From: an uncultured Pelagibacteraceae bacterium
Lineage (GTDB): Bacteria; Pseudomonadota; Alphaproteobacteria; Pelagibacterales; Pelagibacteraceae
Assembly (NCBI GenBank): GCA_902568975.1
Contig: CACFSO010000001.1
Span: 62,001 to 126,000, forward strand
Length of the DNA stretch: 64,000 nt
Direction: 5' to 3'
A program made the position numbers and the translations under genes. Positions 52,083 through 61,317 of this stretch are shown here, piece after piece. Numbering within the stretch: the first letter of the stretch is position 1; each line of letters begins with the position of its first letter. The notes under the pieces were generated by a model. It searched no databases. It was given only the letters and a program-made list of their open reading frames with translations, and was not told the DNA's origin.

Positions 52083-52970
52083 ATGAACAATAAAGTTTTT
52101 ATATCATGTGCAATTACAGGATCAGGAGATACAGCTAAAAAACATCCCGATTTACCTAAAACTCCCAAACAAATAGCTACAGCAGCAATTGATGCAGCTA
52201 AAGCAGGAGCCGCTATAGCACATATTCATGTTAGAGAGGAAGATGGAACTCCAAGCAGAAGATTAGAGCTATACAAGGAGGTGGTAGATAGAATTCGTTC
52301 AAGCGAAACAGACGTTGTATTAAATTTAACAACTGGAATGGGAGGAGACCTAGATATTGGCCAAGGAGAAAATCCATTAGAATTTGGCCCATTAACAGAT
52401 ATGGCAAATGTTATGGAAAGAATTGCAAATGCAGAAAAATTTTTACCCGAAATATGTACATTAGATTGTGGAACTTTAAACTTTGGAGATAGTTCTGTTA
52501 TTACAGTTAACACACCTAACGATTTAAGAAAAGCAGCTAAAAGATTGCAAGAAATTAATGTTAAACCAGAAATAGAAGCTTTTGATTTAGGAAATATGTG
52601 GTTTGGATCTCAATTATATAAAGAAGGACTGCTAAATGATCCGCCAATGTTTCAAATGTGTCTTGGTATTCCTTGGGGAGCACCAGCAACACCATTGGCT
52701 ATGCAAGCAATGAAAGATGTAATGCCTAAAGAAGGCATTTGGTCTGGATTTGCAATTTCGAAAAATGAAATGCCATTCGTTGCGCAAACTGTAATTATGG
52801 GAGGAAATCCTAGAGTAGGACTTGAAGACAATTTATATCTATCTAAAGGTAAATTAGCTACAAATGCTCAGTTGGTTGAAAAAGCTATGCGAATTGTTGA
52901 TGATCTTGGCGTATCAATAATGACTCCTGCGGAGACTAGAGAAAAATTAAAATTAAAAAACTATAAATAA
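52083..52970 (+). CDS. BKACE-family beta-keto acid cleavage enzyme (dehydrocarnitine-cleaving type?)
   Basis: A 295-residue TIM-barrel enzyme of the beta-keto acid cleavage family, which uses acetyl-CoA to split a 3-oxoacid. The zinc site H47-x-H49 is in AHIHVREEDG; NLTTGMGGDLDIG, LDCGTLNFGDS and EAFDLGNMWF match the family. Some members act on 3-dehydrocarnitine, giving betainyl-CoA and acetoacetate. It is divergent from a thioesterase gene with 47 bp between, supporting that role. Carnitine dehydrogenase is not in the window. Confidence 0.85.
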   Translation: MNNKVFISCAITGSGDTAKKHPDLPKTPKQIATAAIDAAKAGAAIAHIHVREEDGTPSRRLELYKEVVDRIRSSETDVVLNLTTGMGGDLDIGQGENPLEFGPLTDMANVMERIANAEKFLPEICTLDCGTLNFGDSSVITVNTPNDLRKAAKRLQEINVKPEIEAFDLGNMWFGSQLYKEGLLNDPPMFQMCLGIPWGAPATPLAMQAMKDVMPKEGIWSGFAISKNEMPFVAQTVIMGGNPRVGLEDNLYLSKGKLATNAQLVEKAMRIVDDLGVSIMTPAETREKLKLKNYK

Positions 52971-52971
52971 A

Positions 52972-55002
52972 CTAACTTAGTTGTTGTTTTTTTAAATCTT
53001 TTAAAGGTATGTGGCAACGAATGGCATTCCCATTATCTCCAATTTGCCAAGGTGGAGTTTCATTTTTGCATTGATCACCTAATATCTTTGGACAACGACC
53101 TTGGAAACTACATCCTTTTTCAGGTGGTTTTTCCTCAACTATATCTTCCGCAACTAATTTTGGTTTAATATCTGGGTCAGGTTCTAAAACTGCTCCTAGC
53201 AAAACTTCAGTATAAGGATGTGAAGGAAATTGATAAACATTTTTAGAGGGTCCTATTTCACATAATCTTCCTTGATATAAAACAGCAACTCTATCGCTTA
53301 TTGCTCTAACAACTGCAAGATCATGAGAAACAAATATATATGTTGTTCCAAGATCTTCTTTTAAATTTTGCAAAAGATTTAATACCGCTGCTTGTACCGA
53401 AACATCCAACGCTGACGTAACTTCATCACATAAAATTATATCTGGTTTTGCAGCAAAAGCTCTAGCAACAGCAACTCTTTGTTTTTCACCTCCTGAAAGT
53501 TGTCTTGGGTATCTAGTCATATAAAATTCACCAAGTCTTACTTTTTGTAAAAGTTCAATTATATTTTTTCTTAATTTTTCTCCATTAAGACCAAAATATA
53601 ATTTTAGTGGCTGTGAAAGAATTTGTTCAACAGTATGATTAGGATTTAAAGACTCATCTGGATTTTGAAAAATTAATTGAATGGCTCTTAGATCATTAGA
53701 ATCTCTATTTTTAAGGTTACTAGATAGCTCTCTATCATTTTTAAATTTAATTTTACCATCTTTAGTTCTCAATAAGCCAGCTATAGATTTCAAAATCGTA
53801 GACTTTCCACTTCCAGACTCACCAACTAGTGCAATTGTTTCTCCCTTTTTTACTTCAATATTAATATCTTTTACAGTCGGGTTTGTGTCAGAAATTTTAT
53901 TAAAAATTTGATCTAATAATTTTTGTTTGGCATAACTTATTGATACATCGGTTAAATTTAAAATTTGATTAATTTCCTTTTTAACGTTTATTTTCTGGTT
54001 TGATGAGCTAATTTTATAATTAAATTTTTCTAAGTTTTTGTAATTAAAGCATCTTACGTTAGTTTTTAATTCCGAAACATATTCTAAATTTGGAGAATTT
54101 TTTTTACATTTTTCTTCCGCAATACTACACCTATCATAAAAACTACATCCTATTCCTATACTTCCTGGTTGTGGTTGACTACCAGGCATAGAACCTGGAA
54201 GTCCAGCTAAAGAAAGTTTTGGAATAGATTTTAATAAACCAAACGTATATGGATGGATTGGATTTTTTAATATACTTCTTGCCGGCCCTTCTAAAACAAT
54301 TTCTCCTGCATACATAACTATAATTCTATCACTTACCTGAGCTATAGCTCCAAGATCATGACTTACATAAACCATGGATGTTTCTGTATCTTTAGCAATA
54401 GATCTTAGTAGTTCTAATACATGAGCTTGAGTTGTTACATCTAAACCAGTTGTTGGTTCATCTAACAATAATAAATCAGGTCTTCCAGCAAGAGCCATCG
54501 CAACCGCCACCCTTTGTTGTTGACCGCCTGAGAGTTCATGGGGGTATCTAAAAGCCATAGTATCTGGTGAAGGAAGTCTAACTTTATTTAGTAATTCGGA
54601 GATTTTATTATTTCTTTCAGTTTTATTTAAACTTGTGTGTAAACTTAAGGCCTCATCTATTTGATAACCAATTTTTAAATTTGGAGTTAATGATTGTCCT
54701 GCATTTTGTGGAATCATAGCTATTTTTCTTCCTCTAATTTTTTCTAAATCTCTACTTTTCATCTTTAAAAGGTTTGAAGATTTATATAAACATTCACCTT
54801 TGATAGTATATAGACCTTGTTTAACATATCCCATCATTGCTAGAGCCAATGTGCTTTTACCAGATCCAGATTCTCCAACTATACCGACAGTTTCTCCTTT
54901 TTTTATATTGGTTGTTACGTTTCGAAGAATTGATATTTCATCGCCTTTTTTACTTTTAAATCCAATTGAAAGATTTTTGATTGATTGAATAATATTTTCC
55001 AT
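52972..55002 (-). CDS. Dpp/Opp-type ABC ATPase, two ATPase domains fused
   Basis: A 676-residue protein with two nucleotide-binding domains. The first has Walker A GESGSGKST (about 43), signature LSGGQQQRVAVAMALA and Walker B LLLLDEPTTGLD; the second, after residue 350, has GESGSGKST, LSGGEKQRVAVARA and ILCDEVTSALD. Each ends in the oligopeptide-type cysteine motif (CSFYDRCSIAEEKC and CSFQGRCPKILGDQC), a possible iron-sulfur site. It corresponds to DppD plus DppF in one chain. Confidence 0.93.
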   Translation of the reverse strand: MENIIQSIKNLSIGFKSKKGDEISILRNVTTNIKKGETVGIVGESGSGKSTLALAMMGYVKQGLYTIKGECLYKSSNLLKMKSRDLEKIRGRKIAMIPQNAGQSLTPNLKIGYQIDEALSLHTSLNKTERNNKISELLNKVRLPSPDTMAFRYPHELSGGQQQRVAVAMALAGRPDLLLLDEPTTGLDVTTQAHVLELLRSIAKDTETSMVYVSHDLGAIAQVSDRIIVMYAGEIVLEGPARSILKNPIHPYTFGLLKSIPKLSLAGLPGSMPGSQPQPGSIGIGCSFYDRCSIAEEKCKKNSPNLEYVSELKTNVRCFNYKNLEKFNYKISSSNQKINVKKEINQILNLTDVSISYAKQKLLDQIFNKISDTNPTVKDINIEVKKGETIALVGESGSGKSTILKSIAGLLRTKDGKIKFKNDRELSSNLKNRDSNDLRAIQLIFQNPDESLNPNHTVEQILSQPLKLYFGLNGEKLRKNIIELLQKVRLGEFYMTRYPRQLSGGEKQRVAVARAFAAKPDIILCDEVTSALDVSVQAAVLNLLQNLKEDLGTTYIFVSHDLAVVRAISDRVAVLYQGRLCEIGPSKNVYQFPSHPYTEVLLGAVLEPDPDIKPKLVAEDIVEEKPPEKGCSFQGRCPKILGDQCKNETPPWQIGDNGNAIRCHIPLKDLKKQQLS

Positions 55003-55006
55003 AAAT

Positions 55007-55900
55007 TTAAACTGGTGCCTTTGTCGATCTATCTATTCCTAAAGCTTTAGCGAAAGCATCAGCTGTTAAATTTATTCCAATTATTAAACTACTTAATCCT
55101 ACTATTGGAGCAATAACTGACCAATAAGCAAATGACATTAGACCTCTTGCATTTGAAATCATTAATCCCCAATCAGGAGTAGGGGGACTTACGCCAAATC
55201 CTAAAAAAGATAATGAGCTGAATCCCAACAACATCCATGACCATCTCATTGCACCTTCAACTAATATAGCATCTCTTACATTTGGTATAATTTCATTCCA
55301 AATAATTGACATATTGCCATGACCTCTTGCGCGAGCTGAAACAATAAAATCTTTTGCAATTACATCATGAGTTGCAGCTCTAGCTACTCTTACTATTCCT
55401 TTACCATAGAAAAAACCAAGAGCTGGAATTAATACTTCTATTGAAGTTCCTAAAAGAGAAACTATCAATAACATTGCTAAAATCCATGGTATAGATAGAA
55501 AAGCATCTACTATTCTCATTACCACATCATCAATTCTTCCTCCTACCAATCCACAAAAAATTCCTAACAAACCTCCCCACAGCAAAGCTATTAAAGAACC
55601 AAAGAAAGTTATTGTAAGTGCAGTTCTTCCTCCCATAATTGTTCTTGTAAAAACATCTCTGCCCAAACTATCTGTTCCGAACCAATATTCTGAGGATGGC
55701 GCTTGAAGCATAAGTGTTGGGTCGATTGCTTTGTAATCATACGGTGCCAAATAGGGACTCAAAATTGCTAAAAGAACATGAAAAACCAATATAAATAAAC
55801 CGATAAACCCTGAAGGCTTTGAAGCCATTGTTTTAAAAACCTCTAAAATTTTTGAAAATACATTTTTTTGCTTTTCTTTAGAAAGTTTATTTAAATTCAT
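55007..55900 (-). CDS. Dpp/Opp-type ABC permease (DppC-like)
   Basis: A 297-residue permease with five or six segments. After an N-terminal cytoplasmic tail the first segment is SGFIGLFILVFHVLLAI; SSEYWFGTDSLGRDVFTRTI is the DppC signature, SARARGHGNMSIIWNEIIPN the EAA loop. It lies 4 bp before the ATPase gene and 1 bp after the DppB-like gene. Confidence 0.92.
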   Translation of the reverse strand: MNLNKLSKEKQKNVFSKILEVFKTMASKPSGFIGLFILVFHVLLAILSPYLAPYDYKAIDPTLMLQAPSSEYWFGTDSLGRDVFTRTIMGGRTALTITFFGSLIALLWGGLLGIFCGLVGGRIDDVVMRIVDAFLSIPWILAMLLIVSLLGTSIEVLIPALGFFYGKGIVRVARAATHDVIAKDFIVSARARGHGNMSIIWNEIIPNVRDAILVEGAMRWSWMLLGFSSLSFLGFGVSPPTPDWGLMISNARGLMSFAYWSVIAPIVGLSSLIIGINLTADAFAKALGIDRSTKAPV

Positions 55901-55901
55901 A

Positions 55902-56858
55902 TTATTTTCTTATTTGTAAACTTTTTAATCTTGGATTTAGCATAAATGTCATTAAATCTGCTATTAAATTTATACTTACATAAATTGAAGCAAGGATGAT
56001 TGCTAATGCTTGAACTGTAGGTAAGTCTCTATTCGATATAGACTCAATAACTAAACGACCAAGACCTGGGTAATTAAATACAACTTCCGTAACTACAACG
56101 CCTCCTAAAAGCCATGCAATAGTTAAAGCTACAACATTGATTGCAGGAAGTAATGCGTTGGGTAAAACATGTTTAAAAACCATTTTCCAATAAGGAACTC
56201 CTTTTAAAATTGCCATTTGAATATAGTCACTAGCCATAACCTGGATTACACTTGATCTAACCATCCGTGCCATATGAGCTGTCATTATCATAGCAATTGC
56301 AATTACAGGTAAAATTATATTAGGAAGTAATTCAAAAAATGTAACATCTGTAGGAACTATTACAATTCCAGGTAACCATTGTAGCCAAATAGCCACTATT
56401 AAAATTAATAAAGTAGCGCTGATAAATTCCGGAATAGTCATTGCAAATATGGTTATTGTAGAAATAGTTATATCTGGAAGTTTATCTCTCCATAGAGCGG
56501 TAATTATACCCAGTATTAAAGCTAACGGTATTCCAATAATTATTGCAGCAGATGCTAGAACCATTGAATTTTTTATTCTTGGTCCTAAAACTTCGTTTAT
56601 TGGCATCTGTCCACTTAAAGAATATCCAAAATCACCTTGGACAACATTATGTGCCCAAGATATATATCTTTCATAAGCGGGAATATCTAAACCTAATCTT
56701 TTATAGCACGCTTCTAATGCTGCTCCATAAGCTTCTCGTTCAAGATAAGTTGTACAAGCATCTCCGGGCAATATTTCTGTACCTACAAAAGTAATTAAAG
56801 ATACTATAAATAAGGTTATAAAACCTAAAAAAATTCTTTTAATTATTAAAAACAACAT
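55902..56858 (-). CDS. Dpp/Opp-type ABC permease (DppB-like)
   Basis: A 318-residue permease with six segments. ITFVGTEILPGDACTTYLE near residue 23 and RLGLDIPAYERYISWAHNVV are the DppB N-terminal pattern; ILKGVPYWKMVFKHVLPNAL is the EAA loop. A hairpin at 56911-56942 separates it from the receptor gene. Confidence 0.92.
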   Translation of the reverse strand: MLFLIIKRIFLGFITLFIVSLITFVGTEILPGDACTTYLEREAYGAALEACYKRLGLDIPAYERYISWAHNVVQGDFGYSLSGQMPINEVLGPRIKNSMVLASAAIIIGIPLALILGIITALWRDKLPDITISTITIFAMTIPEFISATLLILIVAIWLQWLPGIVIVPTDVTFFELLPNIILPVIAIAMIMTAHMARMVRSSVIQVMASDYIQMAILKGVPYWKMVFKHVLPNALLPAINVVALTIAWLLGGVVVTEVVFNYPGLGRLVIESISNRDLPTVQALAIILASIYVSINLIADLMTFMLNPRLKSLQIRK

Positions 56859-56910
56859 AATTAAGACTACTAGTCTCGATTTTAAAATTAATTATTAATA
56901 AATGAAACAA

Positions 56911-56942
56911 GTTTTACAGGCCTTTAATTAGGCCTGTAAAAC
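56911..56942 (-). terminator. Perfect hairpin between Dpp-type receptor and permease genes
   Basis: GTTTTACAGGCCT (56911-56923) is the exact reverse complement of AGGCCTGTAAAAC (56930-56942), leaving a 6-nt loop. It lies 11 bp after the minus-strand receptor stop. There is no clean T-run downstream on the minus strand, so it may be a 3'-end stabiliser or weak terminator. Confidence 0.8.
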
Positions 56943-56953
56943 ACTATTTTATA

Positions 56954-58441
56954 TTAATCTACTGATAATGTATGCCATCTAATTGAGAAAAATTCTACTT
57001 CATCAAGATTTTTTACTCTTGAAGAAGTTACAACTAGTCTTGACACATGATATGGAATCATTGTTCCAGCTTCTTCCCATAAAGTCTTTTGAGCATTTTG
57101 ATAAGCTGCTTTTCTTTTATTAAAGTCAAGCTGTCCTCTAGCATCTGCTAGATTTTTATCAAATGATGAACTTTTATAAAAAGATTCATTCCACTTTGCC
57201 CCACTATGGTAAGCTTCATGCAATATACTATCAGCTGGTCTTTCATTCCAACGCGTCATTGATACTGCTTTTTTCATCCAAGTTTCTTTCCAATAACTTT
57301 TTGATGGAGTCATTTTAACTTCAGCTTTAATTCCAGCTTTTGCAAATTGTTGTTGCAGTACTTCACCAATTGTTGGCCATGTAGGTTCTTTAGTTGAAAC
57401 ATGAATAACCATTTCTATTCCATTTGGATATCCAGCTTCTCTTAATAGGTTTTTTGCTTTACTAATATTTTGAGGACATTTCATATCAAGACGATATTGA
57501 TCAGACGGTGCAACTGGAGTATCGCAAGATACTGTTGCTGCTCCATCCATAACAAGATCAACTAGTTCCTGTCTATCTACAGCTAAACGCACAGCCTTTC
57601 TAACTTTAGGATTATCAAAAGGTGCTGTGTCTGTTCTCATAACCATACCTCTCCAATTTCCTGTAGGTATTACAGAAACATTAAATTGAGGATTACCATC
57701 AAATATTTTTTTCTGATTAAATTTAACATATCTATTCATGTCAATCTGGCCAGTAAGAAGAGCTTGTACTCTTGCTTCTCCATCAGGTATCGCAATTACA
57801 TGAACTTCGGCAATCTTTGGAGCACCTTCCCAGTAGTCTGGATTTGCTTTAAGAATAGTAGTTCCTTCTGCATCAAATTTTTCAACTATAAATGGACCTG
57901 TCCCAATTCCTGTTTGTCCAATAGTGTCTCCTGATCCCGAAGGTATCATTCTCAATCTATAATCTGTTAAAAGTAATGGAAAATCAGCAAAAGAAGTATT
58001 TAACTTCATTTTAACAGTATGTGAGTCTACTATTTCAATATCTGTTACTGAACTCATACTTTTTTTAGCAGGAGATCCAATATCAGGATCTTTGACACGC
58101 ATTAAAGAATATTTTACATCTTCTGCATCAAAATCAGATCCATCGTGAAATTTAATTCCCTTACGAAGATTGAAAGTCCACTCAGTTGCATCCGCATTTC
58201 CTGACCAATCAGTTGCTAGTTCTGGCGAAGTAACTCCTTCAAGGTTTTTTCTTACTAAACGATTTTGTGTCATTATTACTACCTGAAACAAACGTCCTTT
58301 AGTGATTGCATCTAAATTTGTATCTTTTCCAAATCCAAGATCATGTGATAATTTAAAAGTTCCACTTGATGCATTGGCAAAAGAAAATAATACCAAAAAA
58401 GACAACAAAGATATTGATACTAGTTTAAATAATTTTTTCAT
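56954..58441 (-). CDS. Dpp/Opp-type ABC periplasmic binding protein
   Basis: A 495-residue family-5 receptor. The signal peptide ends near residue 24 (FANA). LATDWSGNADATEWTFNLRK with GIKFHDGSDFDAEDVKYSLM is the family core; IGQTGIGTGPFIVEKFDAEG and NPDYWEGAP follow. Although called dipeptide-type, such receptors in marine bacteria also bind amines, carnitine-like compounds and opines. The ligand is unknown. It sits at the head of its operon behind an AGAGAGGGAAATAT ribosome site. Confidence 0.92.
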   Translation of the reverse strand: MKKLFKLVSISLLSFLVLFSFANASSGTFKLSHDLGFGKDTNLDAITKGRLFQVVIMTQNRLVRKNLEGVTSPELATDWSGNADATEWTFNLRKGIKFHDGSDFDAEDVKYSLMRVKDPDIGSPAKKSMSSVTDIEIVDSHTVKMKLNTSFADFPLLLTDYRLRMIPSGSGDTIGQTGIGTGPFIVEKFDAEGTTILKANPDYWEGAPKIAEVHVIAIPDGEARVQALLTGQIDMNRYVKFNQKKIFDGNPQFNVSVIPTGNWRGMVMRTDTAPFDNPKVRKAVRLAVDRQELVDLVMDGAATVSCDTPVAPSDQYRLDMKCPQNISKAKNLLREAGYPNGIEMVIHVSTKEPTWPTIGEVLQQQFAKAGIKAEVKMTPSKSYWKETWMKKAVSMTRWNERPADSILHEAYHSGAKWNESFYKSSSFDKNLADARGQLDFNKRKAAYQNAQKTLWEEAGTMIPYHVSRLVVTSSRVKNLDEVEFFSIRWHTLSVD

Positions 58442-58562
58442 ATATTTCCCTCTCTAATTATATTTAAAAAAGAAAGGTAACAATTAGCCATGTTGATAGC
58501 AACAGTGAAAAAACTTGTGTTTTTATTGATTGTCTTAGATAGTCCTTATAACTTTTATATTT

Positions 58563-59462
58563 ATGTTTAAGAAAAATAAAAAATATATTTTAGACGGAGG
58601 AAGTGGACAAACCTTGCTGGAAATGGGACTTCAACCAGAGGGTGCTCTTTGGTCTGCAACAGCTTTAATTGATAAAAGTTTACATTCCATGGTTGTTAAG
58701 ATGCATACAGATTTTATTAATGCAGGATCTGAACTAATAGTAACTGCTAATTTTTCGGTAAGAAAAAAAAGACTCATGCAATACAATAAATTAAATTATT
58801 TTGAAGAAGCTATTAATAATTCGGCTTTATTAGCAAAAAAAGCAAAAGATAAATCAAAAAAAAACGTATTAATTGCTGGATCTATTCCGACACAAGGAAC
58901 AGTATATTCAGAAGAAATTGTTACAGATGATAAAGAAACTTATTTAGGTTTTTATGAAACTGCGAAAATTTTGGATCCAAATATAGATTTATTTTATTTA
59001 GATGTATTAAGCAGAATAAAAGAGATAGAAATTGCTTTTGAAGCAATTAAAATTTTTAAAAAACCAATTTTGATTGGAGTACATTTAAATAAGAATGGAT
59101 TATTGCCCTCAAAGGAAAAAATTGAAGATCTCATACCAATATCTAAAGATATAAATTGTTGCGGGATTATTTTAGCTTGTGTTTCTCCTGAAATTATTGA
59201 CCTTTCTTTACCAAAATTAAGTAATATAAATTTACCATACGGCTTTAAGGTAAATGCATATAATGATATTCCAGAAAGCAACCCAGGTCTTTGGGATTCG
59301 TATGTCAATCCGGTAGATATGTTTGGAACTAGAGCTAATAAATTTACATCTGAGGTTTATAAAAAATTTATTATAAAATCATCAAAAAAAGGAGCCAATT
59401 TGCTAGGTGGTTGCTGTGAAATAAAACCAAGACATATTAAAGCTTTAAAAAATTTATTTTAA
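58563..59462 (+). CDS. Homocysteine S-methyltransferase-family protein (BHMT/MmuM type)
   Basis: A 299-residue zinc methyltransferase. ILDGGSGQTLLEMG at the N-terminus is the family start; the zinc cysteines are in IILACVSPE and in the C-terminal GGCCEI. TDFINAGSELIVTANF is a further family block. Donor could be glycine betaine, S-methylmethionine or a similar compound; betaine would link it to the dimethylglycine dehydrogenase at the left edge. No SAM-type riboswitch is visible in its 121-bp leader. Confidence 0.86.
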   Translation: MFKKNKKYILDGGSGQTLLEMGLQPEGALWSATALIDKSLHSMVVKMHTDFINAGSELIVTANFSVRKKRLMQYNKLNYFEEAINNSALLAKKAKDKSKKNVLIAGSIPTQGTVYSEEIVTDDKETYLGFYETAKILDPNIDLFYLDVLSRIKEIEIAFEAIKIFKKPILIGVHLNKNGLLPSKEKIEDLIPISKDINCCGIILACVSPEIIDLSLPKLSNINLPYGFKVNAYNDIPESNPGLWDSYVNPVDMFGTRANKFTSEVYKKFIIKSSKKGANLLGGCCEIKPRHIKALKNLF

Positions 59463-59464
59463 TA

Positions 59465-60157
59465 GTGAGTAGAATTAAAAAAATAATAATAGCAATAGGA
59501 GGTGGAGGATTTACCCACGAAAAAGATAAGAGCATAGATCAATATATTTTAAGCAAATCTAAAAAAAAAAATTTTAAAATAGGTTTTTTACCTACAGCAA
59601 GCAAAGATAATAAAAAAAAAATAGATTTATTTTATAAAAGATTTAAAGATATAAAATCACAATTATCTCATTTTAATCTTTGTACTAATGTCGATGGTTT
59701 TAATGATTGGGTTTTAAATAAAGATATTATTTATATTGGAGGAGGAAATACAGCATATATGATAAAAATTTGGAAAAAAAATAATTTAATTTCATATTTT
59801 AAAGAAGCTTATAATAAAGGTGTAATTTTATCAGGAGTAAGTGCTGGGGCCGCATGTTGGTTTGATTGGATTTTATCAGATTCTATTGGGCCTGGTTTAA
59901 AACCACTAAGAGGAATTAATTTAATATCAGGAAGTTTTACACCTCATTCATCTTACAAAGAAAGAATTAAAAAATTTGAGATAGATATTAAAAATAGTAA
60001 ATTACCTCCTGGAATAGCAATAGAGGATGGTGTTGCTGTCCTTTTTATTGACGGAAAACCATCCGAGGTTTATTCTTCTAGAAAAAATCATGATGCTTAT
60101 TTTGTAGATAAAAATAAAAAAATTAGTCTAAAAGAATATATTAAATATAATTTATGA
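59465..60157 (+). CDS. Peptidase E-like serine dipeptidase (S51)
   Basis: A 230-residue protein with GTG start, cytoplasmic. The nucleophile is in GVSAGAACWFDW and the oxyanion/His region is SGSFTPHSSYKERI, with IYIGGGNTAYMIKIW upstream; all are typical of the S51 family (aspartyl dipeptidase, cyanophycinase relatives). GIAIEDGVAVLF near the C-terminus also fits. It lies 2 bp after the methyltransferase and overlaps the next gene by 4 bp. Confidence 0.86.
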   Translation: MSRIKKIIIAIGGGGFTHEKDKSIDQYILSKSKKKNFKIGFLPTASKDNKKKIDLFYKRFKDIKSQLSHFNLCTNVDGFNDWVLNKDIIYIGGGNTAYMIKIWKKNNLISYFKEAYNKGVILSGVSAGAACWFDWILSDSIGPGLKPLRGINLISGSFTPHSSYKERIKKFEIDIKNSKLPPGIAIEDGVAVLFIDGKPSEVYSSRKNHDAYFVDKNKKISLKEYIKYNL

Positions 60158-61314
60158 GTGAAAATATAAAACCGAGTAAAAAAATTTATAGTATTGATGA
60201 AGCGCGCATACTGGCAAAAAAAAGATTACCAAAAATGTTTTTTGATTTTGTAGATGGTTCAGCGGGGGATGAGAAACTTTCTGAAATAAATAGTTTTTCA
60301 TTAGATCAAATAAGACTTGAACCAAAAGTTCTTAGAAATGTAGAAAAAAGAAATTTGAAAAAGAAATTTTTTGAAGTTGAATATAATTATCCATTTGGAT
60401 TTGCCCCTATGGGCATGTGTAATCTAACTTGGCCTAATGCAGATAAAATGTTAGCAAAAGAAAGTGTTTATAACAATATTCCTACCTGTGTATCAATGGC
60501 ATCAACTACAACTTTGGAAAAAATGTATGAATTATCATTAGGACGCTCATGGTTACAATTATATATTTTTCAAGATGAAAATTTTGTAATGGAACTTTTG
60601 GAAAGAGCTGAAAAGATAGGCTATCAAGTAGCAATAATAACTGTTGATGTTCCGATTCAATTTAGAAGAGCTAAAGATGATAAAAATGGTTTTACAGTCC
60701 CTTTTAAAATTGGACCAAGACAATTTTTTGATTTTGCTACTCATCCAATTTGGTCTTTATCAACACTGTTTAGCGGCATTCCAAAACCTATGAACTATGT
60801 GACTTCAAAAAAAGGAAATAAATTTGTAAGAAGTGAAAGTAGAGGATCAACTGATTGGGAAACCTTAAAACGTATTAGAAGTGCTTGGAAAGGAAAACTA
60901 GTAGTAAAAGGCGTTATGTCTCCAGAGGATGCTATTAAAATTAAAGAAGAAGGAGCTGATGCAATTCAAGTATCAAATCACGGAGGAAGACAATTAGAAA
61001 GTGCCACATCCGCTATTGATGCGTTGCCATTAATTAGAAAAATATTAGGAAAAGATTTCCCTTTAATATTTGATAGTGGGATTAGAAGTGGAGGTGATAT
61101 TGTTAGAGCTCTTGCTTTTGGTGCAGATTATGTCATGATCGGGAGGCCCTTGATGTATGGCATTGGAGCAGATGGAGCAAACGGTTTAAGGAGAATTTTA
61201 GATATTATTAAAGGGGAATTAAGTACAACACTTGGTCTAGTCGGATTAACTGATATTAATAAAATTAATTCGGATATTATTGCTGAAAAATTTTTTAAAG
61301 ATTTGAAATATTAA
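60154..61314 (+). CDS. FMN-dependent alpha-hydroxyacid oxidase/dehydrogenase
   Basis: A 386-residue member of the lactate/glycolate oxidase family. The N-terminal ARILAKKRLPKMFFDFVDGS, FGFAPMGMCNLTWP, the FMN-phosphate region IFDSGIRSGGDIVRALAFGA and the catalytic H in VSNHGGRQLE are present, as is WLQLYIFQD. The family oxidises L-2-hydroxyacids to 2-oxoacids, which the TPP enzyme encoded next could decarboxylate. Exact acid unknown. Confidence 0.9.
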   Translation: MSENIKPSKKIYSIDEARILAKKRLPKMFFDFVDGSAGDEKLSEINSFSLDQIRLEPKVLRNVEKRNLKKKFFEVEYNYPFGFAPMGMCNLTWPNADKMLAKESVYNNIPTCVSMASTTTLEKMYELSLGRSWLQLYIFQDENFVMELLERAEKIGYQVAIITVDVPIQFRRAKDDKNGFTVPFKIGPRQFFDFATHPIWSLSTLFSGIPKPMNYVTSKKGNKFVRSESRGSTDWETLKRIRSAWKGKLVVKGVMSPEDAIKIKEEGADAIQVSNHGGRQLESATSAIDALPLIRKILGKDFPLIFDSGIRSGGDIVRALAFGADYVMIGRPLMYGIGADGANGLRRILDIIKGELSTTLGLVGLTDINKINSDIIAEKFFKDLKY

Positions 61315-61317
61315 ATT

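Noticed and set aside
7730-58546. TTAGATAGTCCT occurs both before the LysE-type gene (7730-7741) and before the methyltransferase gene (58535-58546)
   Set aside because: A shared 12-mer is expected many times by chance in 64 kb of AT-rich DNA, and only the first copy is part of an inverted repeat.
58442-58562. Possible SAM-type riboswitch before the homocysteine methyltransferase-family gene
   Set aside because: SAR11 bhmT genes can carry a SAM-V riboswitch, but I could not find the expected pseudoknot arms or the GCTAAA-type core in this 121-bp leader.
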